Below, piece after piece: positions 32,725 through 37,915 of a stretch of 37,915 nt of DNA (position 1 is the stretch's first letter; each line of letters starts with the position of its first letter). Source of the stretch: JARKQH01 sp964631605 (lineage in GTDB: Bacteria; Verrucomicrobiota; Verrucomicrobiia; Limisphaerales; UBA8199); the NCBI GenBank assembly GCA_964631605.1, contig CAZVYG010000052.1, positions 1 to 37,915 of the forward strand, given 5' to 3'. The translations under genes and the position numbers were made by a program. The notes beneath the pieces were generated by a model. That model saw only the letters and a program-made list of their open reading frames with translations, searched no databases and was not told the origin of the DNA.

Positions 32725-32870
32725 GCTTGTGAGGAGTCGAACTCGATGATCTTGTTATGAACATCAATCACCGGGCGGCGGTAGTCGCAGAAGGAGACCA
32801 TGCGATTCCGCTCCCGAACTTCAAAAACGACTTCAATTGGTCTGCCGTCCGGCCCGCGGTTCGGTTTCAT
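32721..32870 (-). CDS. small unrecognised protein (49 aa), translationally coupled on both sides
   Basis: The ATG at 32870 overlaps the TGA stop of the upstream gene, and its own TGA overlaps the ATG of the GH2 gene. Both junctions are ATGA. The product begins MKPNRGPDGRPIEVVFEVRE, continues RNRMVSFCDYRRPVID and ends VHNKIIEFDSSQA. It is charged, with alternating beta-like stretches (IEVVFEV, MVSFCDY), one Cys, no signal peptide and no TM helix. It may be an independent small protein, a cytoplasmic coupling peptide, or the leftover C-terminus of a once longer gene. The frame upstream of the ATG is Arg/Pro/Ser-rich and does not look coding. I recognise no family. Confidence 0.45.
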   Translation of the reverse strand: MKPNRGPDGRPIEVVFEVRERNRMVSFCDYRRPVIDVHNKIIEFDSSQA

Positions 32871-34114
32871 GGCGATCGTTTGCGCAAGGGGCTGGCTGCG
32901 GGGCCGACTCCGGGGTCGCCGTGAACCAGGATGTCCCGGTTGGTGCTCATCAGCCAGCGGTCCATTTCGAACCCGTCCTCGCGCATGCTGAACAGGACGG
33001 TGTGATAACCGGGTTCCTTAACGTCGAGGTAGATGCGGTATTTCACCCCGGTATGAACCTGCTCGGTCCGCTGTTTGCTGTCCCAGTGCCAGGCGTTGCT
33101 TTTGGCAATCCATTGCATCTTCATGGCGGTGGCGGGCCACTGGCCGTCCAGTCCCACGTGCAGTCCGTTGTCCTCGCTGCCGGTGGGGCAGGCGCGCGCC
33201 CAAACGTAATACCGTCCGGGGGTATTGAAATACACCGGGTAGTAGAGGACCGCCATCCGTCCGGGGTCCTCGGTGAAATTCTCGTTCTGGACCAGCGGCT
33301 CGCTGTGATTTTTCCGCGTGTCAGGCAGAATTTCGAGGTACGCGTTGCCGCTGGCGGTTGCCGCGTGGTTTTCATCCGGGTCCCTCATTCCCGTGGGCGT
33401 TTTTTGCGTGGTGGTCAGGTACCAGCGGCGGATGCTGTCGTGGGACTGCCGGGCGAAATCCTCGGCCTCGACCACCAGCAATCCGTTTTGCTCCTCGAGG
33501 ACTCGCGGCGCGGCGGCGGGGTCGAAATCGAAAGTGAAATAGGAGCGGGTATCGCGCGCCGTCAGGACTTCCTGAGGTTCGGGCGGTGAGAACGTCGCGC
33601 CGGGGCTGAGGAACGCGAGGGCGCGCCAGCGACCGCGGGCATAGGCAAAGCCCGCGCCCTCCGGCGTGCGGCCGTTCGAGTGTGTGCTGAACGCCACTTT
33701 CACGACGTCGCCCTGTTTCAGCGGCACCTGCTTCCAGCGATGGTGAACAGGCTTATAGTCCTCCTCGGTGGGGGGATTTTGGAACTCGCCGACCCGCGTG
33801 CCGTTGACCAGGAGCTGATACGTGGATTCTCCGTCCGTCTCGGCGAGGGTGGTGAGGACGATGTCGTAGGTGCCCGACGGACCGGGGAAGACCGCCTCGG
33901 CCGCCGCAAACTTATCCTTGTAGCGGCTGGCATCAATCGCCAGGGCCTGTTGTTTGCCATCCTTGTAGGCCGGCACGTAAGGCGCCTCCTTCGAGATGGT
34001 GAAATCAGCGATGGCGCGTAATTCGGTCGGGGTTGCCGCCGTCCCCTGGCTCTTTGACATCAGGAGCAGCATGCCGACCGAGGCCAGGTGCAGAACTCTT
34101 ATGGTTTTATTCAT
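32867..34114 (-). CDS. secreted carbohydrate-binding-like protein of the sulfatase operon
   Basis: The protein is 415 aa from ATG 34114, where a signal peptide begins (MNKTIRVLHLASVGMLLLMS); ATG 34129 would add five residues. The first half is a beta-sandwich-like domain with GTYDIVLTTLAETDGESTYQ, LLVNGTRVGEFQNPPTEEDY and GDVVKVAFSTHSNGRTPEGA. The second half resembles the 'VVEAEDFA' CBM6/35-like or PA14-like modules: LLVVEAEDFARQSHDSIRRW, FNTPGRYYVWARACPTGSED, NGLHVGLDGQWPATA and EPGYHTVLFSMREDGFEMDR. No catalytic motif was recognised. It probably binds glycan outside the cell. The gene ends in an ATGA overlap with the 49-codon ORF. The longer open frame to 34336 overlaps the preceding gene and is rejected. 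Confidence 0.75.
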   Translation of the reverse strand: MNKTIRVLHLASVGMLLLMSKSQGTAATPTELRAIADFTISKEAPYVPAYKDGKQQALAIDASRYKDKFAAAEAVFPGPSGTYDIVLTTLAETDGESTYQLLVNGTRVGEFQNPPTEEDYKPVHHRWKQVPLKQGDVVKVAFSTHSNGRTPEGAGFAYARGRWRALAFLSPGATFSPPEPQEVLTARDTRSYFTFDFDPAAAPRVLEEQNGLLVVEAEDFARQSHDSIRRWYLTTTQKTPTGMRDPDENHAATASGNAYLEILPDTRKNHSEPLVQNENFTEDPGRMAVLYYPVYFNTPGRYYVWARACPTGSEDNGLHVGLDGQWPATAMKMQWIAKSNAWHWDSKQRTEQVHTGVKYRIYLDVKEPGYHTVLFSMREDGFEMDRWLMSTNRDILVHGDPGVGPAASPLRKRSP

Positions 34115-34203
34115 TCGCAGTTTTATCATGGGATACAACGTTGATTGTTTCAGGGGCTCAGAACCCCAGTCCGTTGGCAGGGGCTGGTCGTTGGCGGGAT
34201 GCT

Positions 34204-35670
34204 TCAGGTCTCGAAATAGACGCCGCCTTTCTCCAGCGCGGCGCGCAGCTCGGCATATTTCAAATCCCGGGCTCCGCATCGTTTCCGGGCGCACAAGGCC
34301 GCGGCGGTGCCGGTTGCCTGGCCCTGTCCCATGCAACTGACGGTGTTTCGCGTGGACATGTGAGCGCGATGATCGGAGGTGATCATCATGCCGGCGGCGT
34401 AGAGGTTTTCAATGCCCCGCACACACAGGGCGCGATAGGGGAGGCCATAGGTGCCGCCGTTCCTGATCTGGAGACTCGGGGCGCTGTCATGGAACCCATA
34501 GACGAACGTGTCGTCGTCGAAATGGCGTCCCTGGATCACATCCTCGTGGGTGAGATCGTAATCGCACGCGATCAGGCGACCCCGCCGGATGTTCAGGGTC
34601 GGGCTCGTGCGCGCGAGGACAGCCTTTTCACAGCCGGGCACGAATTTGCGGAACAGTTCCAGGGTGCGGAATTGCCGTCGCCGCAGCTCCAATTCCGCCT
34701 TGCTGAGTTCATCCCGGTTGGTCGGGCTGACCCGCATCTTGAAGTTGACCTTGATGAACATGAAATAGTCATCATGAACGGTCGTGGTCACCATGGAAGT
34801 GCCGTTGGCCGCCAGTCCGGCGCGAAATTCCTCAGGAAAGCCCGCGGGTTTTCCCTGGATGCGGACGATCTGATTGTCCAGTCCGCTTCGAGTGCCAAGC
34901 GCGAGTTGTTCCAGCGCCTCCCGCGATTTCAGGTAATCGTGCAGCTTCTCGAAGCTGACATTCGCCAGACCGATGCTGTTGCAGACCGCATAATCGTTCG
35001 GCTCGGTGAAACTGGCGTCGGCACACGCGGCGAGGTCGCCAAACCCGGTGCAGTCAATGAATGCGTGGGCATAAATGGCTTCCCGACCGGCGCGGCTTTC
35101 CAAAATCACGCCCTTGACCCGGCTGCCGTCGCGGACCGCGCCCACCAAGAGCGTGTTGACGCAGACATAGACCCCCGCCTCTTCAAGCATTTCCCAGGTG
35201 GCCAGCTTGTAGAGTTCGACATCCACCGCGGTGCAAACCGAATCGTAGTCGTAGCCGATGGACATCTCGGCATGGCCGCTGGTGCCGCCCATGCGGGCAA
35301 GCCGGTCAATGATTTCCTGCGGAATGCCGCGGACGACCTGGCGTTTCCTCACGCCGGGGAAGGCCTTCCAGAGGTTGAAATAGCTATGCAGCGCGGTGCC
35401 GCCCTCGGTGACGGTTCCTCCCGGATAGCCCTTGCGCTCGATGAGAATGGTGCGGGCGCCCTGCCGGGCGGAGGCCAAAGCCGCCACAACGCCCGCCGTG
35501 CCCGCCCCAGCCACCACGACGTCGAACTTCCGGACCGGCAGTTTTTTGGCGGGCTCCTCGTGCCAGCCCTCCGGCGATTCTCTCTGTTCCGCAGACTGGC
35601 CCATGGCCGATCCGATTTGCAGCCCGGCGCCCAACAGGGCAAGTCGTTTTGAAAACTCTCGGCGATTCAT
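34204..35670 (-). CDS. Tat-exported FAD-dependent oxidoreductase
   Basis: The protein is 488 aa. The N-terminus MNRREFSKRLALLGAGLQIG is a twin-arginine signal. FDVVVAGAGTAGVVAALASA (49-68) holds the GxGxxG dinucleotide fold, followed by ILIERKGYPGGTVTEGG, the hallmark of the 'FAD_oxidored' (PF12831) group. The second FAD block is AHAFIDCTGFGDLAA, and the C-terminal one is NLYAAGMMITSDHRAHMSTR followed by MGQGQATGTAAA. Substrates for this group are mostly unknown. It presumably oxidises a sugar or sugar acid in the periplasm. It lies 51 bp after the CotH gene and about 90 bp before the carbohydrate-binding protein gene, in the same direction. Confidence 0.88.
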   Translation of the reverse strand: MNRREFSKRLALLGAGLQIGSAMGQSAEQRESPEGWHEEPAKKLPVRKFDVVVAGAGTAGVVAALASARQGARTILIERKGYPGGTVTEGGTALHSYFNLWKAFPGVRKRQVVRGIPQEIIDRLARMGGTSGHAEMSIGYDYDSVCTAVDVELYKLATWEMLEEAGVYVCVNTLLVGAVRDGSRVKGVILESRAGREAIYAHAFIDCTGFGDLAACADASFTEPNDYAVCNSIGLANVSFEKLHDYLKSREALEQLALGTRSGLDNQIVRIQGKPAGFPEEFRAGLAANGTSMVTTTVHDDYFMFIKVNFKMRVSPTNRDELSKAELELRRRQFRTLELFRKFVPGCEKAVLARTSPTLNIRRGRLIACDYDLTHEDVIQGRHFDDDTFVYGFHDSAPSLQIRNGGTYGLPYRALCVRGIENLYAAGMMITSDHRAHMSTRNTVSCMGQGQATGTAAALCARKRCGARDLKYAELRAALEKGGVYFET

Positions 35671-35721
35671 ATTCTCTCCTGGGGTTAATGTTGAGTTCGA
35701 TTCACTTGCGGATGTGCGGCT

Positions 35722-37915
35722 TCAAGTCTCTTTCCAACTCTGGCCACCGTTCAACGCAGCGGCGGGAGGATGAGCGGCCTCCTCGAGCGGGGCCCCGGGA
35801 ATCGGCAACGCCACGATGCGCAGGTAAAGCAGGGTGCGGAATGGGACTGGCGTCTGAAAGGTGGCTTCGACGGTTTCACTGGCTTCATCAGTACCGACCA
35901 CTTGGAGCACGACTTCATTCCCCGCCTCCTGCCACTCCCCGTTCAGCTCTGTAGCAATGTCCAGCCGGTAAGCAACGTCGGACGGCGCCTTGAGCCGGCG
36001 GAAAACGACCTTGAGCAGACCGCCATCCACTCGAGCGGTGGGCAGGAACTCGCCGTCCGAGGCGCGTGGATCGGTGACAAAGGCGTATTCAGCGAAATTG
36101 GGCCAGCGGTCCCCGTCGGGATTGGCATCCGGGCCGCTAATCGCGGGATCACTCTGCTCTGCGGTTGTGAAGTGAAGCAGCTTCCAAGCACTAAAGCCGG
36201 TGGGCACGGCGGGGTCGTCCGCTCCAGGGGAGCCGCCGGGATTGACGCTCGACCGCCAATTCACCGCCAACGTCGGGTCGGGCGCGGGCCACGACAGAGT
36301 GGTGGGTACGAGCGAATGGCCGCCCCCATCCGTGTTGGTCCGCCAGAAATCCTCGTAGCGGAAGCTGAAGACGACGAGGTCAGCCGCGTCGCGAATTCGG
36401 AGGGTTTCGCCACCATTGTCGAGGTTGCCCTCGAAGACGCCCCAGACTGGCAGTCCGGGCCCGTAGCGCGTCTCAAAGCCCGCGGCATCGCGCACGAGCA
36501 GGAGAATACCGCCCGCAGGCAGGAGGCGGTTGGTGAACGTGAAGGTGATTCCCTCCGAGAAGCGCAGCCCGGCCATGGAAAGGGGGTTCGTACCCGTGTT
36601 CTTGAGTTCCACGAACTCGAAGGCGTTGGCGTTGGTGAAACCCAGTGCCGCTTCCGCCGGCGTCGGGTCGGGGGGGTGATACATGATTTCGGTGACCTGA
36701 AGGGTCCAGGCTCCGGGGACGCCGTACACCGCCTCGTTCAAGGCGCTCCAGTTGCCCGCGCTCAAGACCCGGGCTTGAATCCGCGCGCTCTGAAAGATGG
36801 GTGCTGGGCCGCTGTACAAGACGGCCGCCGGATTGAGGGCGCCGCCGGGCAACCGGGGGTCGCTGCCATCGAGAGTGTAATAGATGTCGCCCGAACCGTT
36901 GGTGTGAGCGAGCATGAACTGGAAGGGCAAGGTGACCGTGCCATCGGGGTGACTGAATTGCGGCGGGGCAACGCCGGGATAGTATCCGTAGCTGCGCATG
37001 GACGAAAGGAGCGCCGCGCCATTACCGGGAAGGAGGTTGCCGATGAACACTTGCTCGTTGCTCCAATCCGTGTCGCGGGCGCGGACGATGCTGGGGTCAA
37101 TCGAATCGCCCCAGCGGGCAGATTCAAGGATGACGGGAAGGTAGAGCGCGTTGCTGAGGGTGCACCAACGTTCGATGGCTTTGGCATCGGAGAGCGCGCC
37201 GTTGGTCCGGGTGTGTTTGAAAGCGCGATCCGCCACGAGCATCATGAAGTCGGCATTGGCGCGGGCGCTGTGCCAGAGCTTGGGGAGAACAGACGCGGTG
37301 CTGCCACCGGGGCGGAACTCGGATTTCACGGAGGCGCGCAGCGACGAAGCCATCGCCGTGCCGAAGCACCACTCACCGTCCCAGGTGAAAAAGTACACCG
37401 GGCCGGGCGGGGTGTTGCGATGGGCAGCCCACCAGTTGTTGCCCGGCCAGTCGCCGAGGCCGATGTACCAGGAGCCAAGGAGGTAGTCAATGAAGTGCTC
37501 GACCGCGAGGTATTCGCGCAACTCCGCGTAGTTCGCAGGCTGGGACATGTCTTTCGCGGCAAGCGGACCGGTCAGGTAATCCCATCGGGTGCGCAGCCCG
37601 TTCGTTTGGCCGCCGTGGTTGATGCTAAACCACTCGTCATCGTCGCCGCCCAGGTACTCGGCGGCGAAAGCGTTGTCCGGGCGCTCCACGGGATTGTAAA
37701 GCCCCCAGTAAATCCCGTTGATGTAAAGGTGAACAAAGCTCCCGTGCGGGCCGACGCCCGACATGGCAATCTGGGTGGAACGATAGAATTCGTCTTCGGT
37801 ATAGGTGGTCTTGGCGGGATTCCAGCCGCGCGCCCAACAGCGGTTGTTGCCGCCGCGCAGCACGATGCTGTTGACCCGCTTCACGGCCGTCTCACCGAAC
37901 AGCGGTGCGTCCTGG
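35722..37915 (-). CDS. CotH-kinase/lamin-tail domain secreted protein, N-terminus outside window
   Basis: At least 730 aa are visible, and the frame stays open to the right edge (reading QDAPLFGETAVKRVNSIVLR before the internal GTG at 37884), so the gene is partial. The CotH protein-kinase-like domain is seen in GPHGSFVHLYINGIYWGLYN, VEHFIDYLLGSWYIGLGDW, NNWWAAHRN and FFTWDGEWCFG. A chitobiase-like C-terminal module follows (IYYTLDGSDPRLPGGALN), then a lamin-tail domain (VTEIMYHPPDPTPAEAALGF, FEFVELKNTGTNPLSMAGLR). Next is a linker ANPDGDRWPNFAEYAFVTDP with the calcium-loop-like pattern common in Verrucomicrobiota surface proteins. It is probably surface-exposed. Linkage to the downstream FAD oxidoreductase (51 bp) is likely. 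Confidence 0.88.
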   Translation of the reverse strand, partial: QDAPLFGETAVKRVNSIVLRGGNNRCWARGWNPAKTTYTEDEFYRSTQIAMSGVGPHGSFVHLYINGIYWGLYNPVERPDNAFAAEYLGGDDDEWFSINHGGQTNGLRTRWDYLTGPLAAKDMSQPANYAELREYLAVEHFIDYLLGSWYIGLGDWPGNNWWAAHRNTPPGPVYFFTWDGEWCFGTAMASSLRASVKSEFRPGGSTASVLPKLWHSARANADFMMLVADRAFKHTRTNGALSDAKAIERWCTLSNALYLPVILESARWGDSIDPSIVRARDTDWSNEQVFIGNLLPGNGAALLSSMRSYGYYPGVAPPQFSHPDGTVTLPFQFMLAHTNGSGDIYYTLDGSDPRLPGGALNPAAVLYSGPAPIFQSARIQARVLSAGNWSALNEAVYGVPGAWTLQVTEIMYHPPDPTPAEAALGFTNANAFEFVELKNTGTNPLSMAGLRFSEGITFTFTNRLLPAGGILLLVRDAAGFETRYGPGLPVWGVFEGNLDNGGETLRIRDAADLVVFSFRYEDFWRTNTDGGGHSLVPTTLSWPAPDPTLAVNWRSSVNPGGSPGADDPAVPTGFSAWKLLHFTTAEQSDPAISGPDANPDGDRWPNFAEYAFVTDPRASDGEFLPTARVDGGLLKVVFRRLKAPSDVAYRLDIATELNGEWQEAGNEVVLQVVGTDEASETVEATFQTPVPFRTLLYLRIVALPIPGAPLEEAAHPPAAALNGGQSWKET

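Noticed and set aside
29797..32760. Plus-strand open frame of 987 codons, the longest in the window
   Set aside because: It is antisense to the GH2 and sulfatase genes, whose motifs are unmistakable. Its protein has no family motif and is rich in Gly, Ala, Arg and Val, as expected for a shadow frame in GC-rich DNA.
34033..35652. Plus-strand open frame of 539 codons
   Set aside because: It lies opposite the FAD oxidoreductase gene, which carries the clear GAGTAG and GGTVTEGG motifs. No recognisable domain is seen on the plus strand.
1..37915. tRNA/rRNA genes, CRISPR arrays, insertion sequences, integrases, attachment sites
   Set aside because: Intergenic regions were read on both strands. 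No cloverleaf, regular spaced repeat, transposase motif or flanking terminal repeats were seen.

Overview
The window is GC-rich chromosomal DNA that most likely comes from a member of Verrucomicrobiota (Pedosphaera/Limisphaerales type). That placement is inferred from gene content only. The clues are a secreted PQQ-type propeller beginning with a WPNWRGPRGDG-type motif, Tat-exported Gfo/Idh and FAD oxidoreductases, clustered Cys-type sulfatases, a CotH/lamin-tail protein, a DUF4832 protein and an EF-hand/DUF4405 pair. No rRNA, tRNA, CRISPR array or insertion sequence was recognised.

Left part (1-10.5 kb). The window opens with the last 18 codons of a gene and a small membrane ORF. Next come a secreted six-hairpin glycosidase (minus strand) and a gene-poor stretch of about 950 bp. 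That stretch holds two abutting 10-bp palindromes and the remains of a nucleotidyltransferase gene. Then follow a PQQ-like propeller protein, an NAD-dependent epimerase, and the housekeeping genes recN and purB. A membrane protein built from two copies of a 'two TM helices + soluble domain' unit comes next, with a KDG-kinase-like sugar kinase converging on it.

Middle (10.5-23.5 kb). A frameshifted and truncated GH10 xylanase remnant lies beside the kinase. Next are a small outer-membrane barrel protein, a HEAT-repeat protein and a Tat-exported Gfo/Idh/MocA oxidoreductase. A compact five-gene minus-strand operon follows: EF-hand protein, DUF4405 membrane protein, sigma54-dependent response regulator, outer-membrane barrel, sensor histidine kinase. 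It looks like a complete envelope-sensing unit. On the plus strand, an SDR dehydrogenase and a cytoplasmic GH88-like unsaturated-uronyl hydrolase sit head to tail. Together with the KDG kinase they suggest uronate catabolism.

Right part (23.5-37.9 kb). All genes are on the minus strand and most carry export signals. In transcription order they are a CotH/LTD protein (truncated by the window edge), a Tat FAD oxidoreductase, a carbohydrate-binding-like protein, an unrecognised 49-aa ORF tied to both neighbours by ATGA overlaps, a GH2 beta-mannosidase-like enzyme, two iduronate-2-sulfatase-like sulfatases, a DUF4832 protein, and a surface-fibre-like protein with 17-residue repeats. The core looks like a polysaccharide utilisation operon for a sulfated, possibly uronate-containing glycan. 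No SusC/SusD pair and no sulfatase-maturating enzyme is present in the window.
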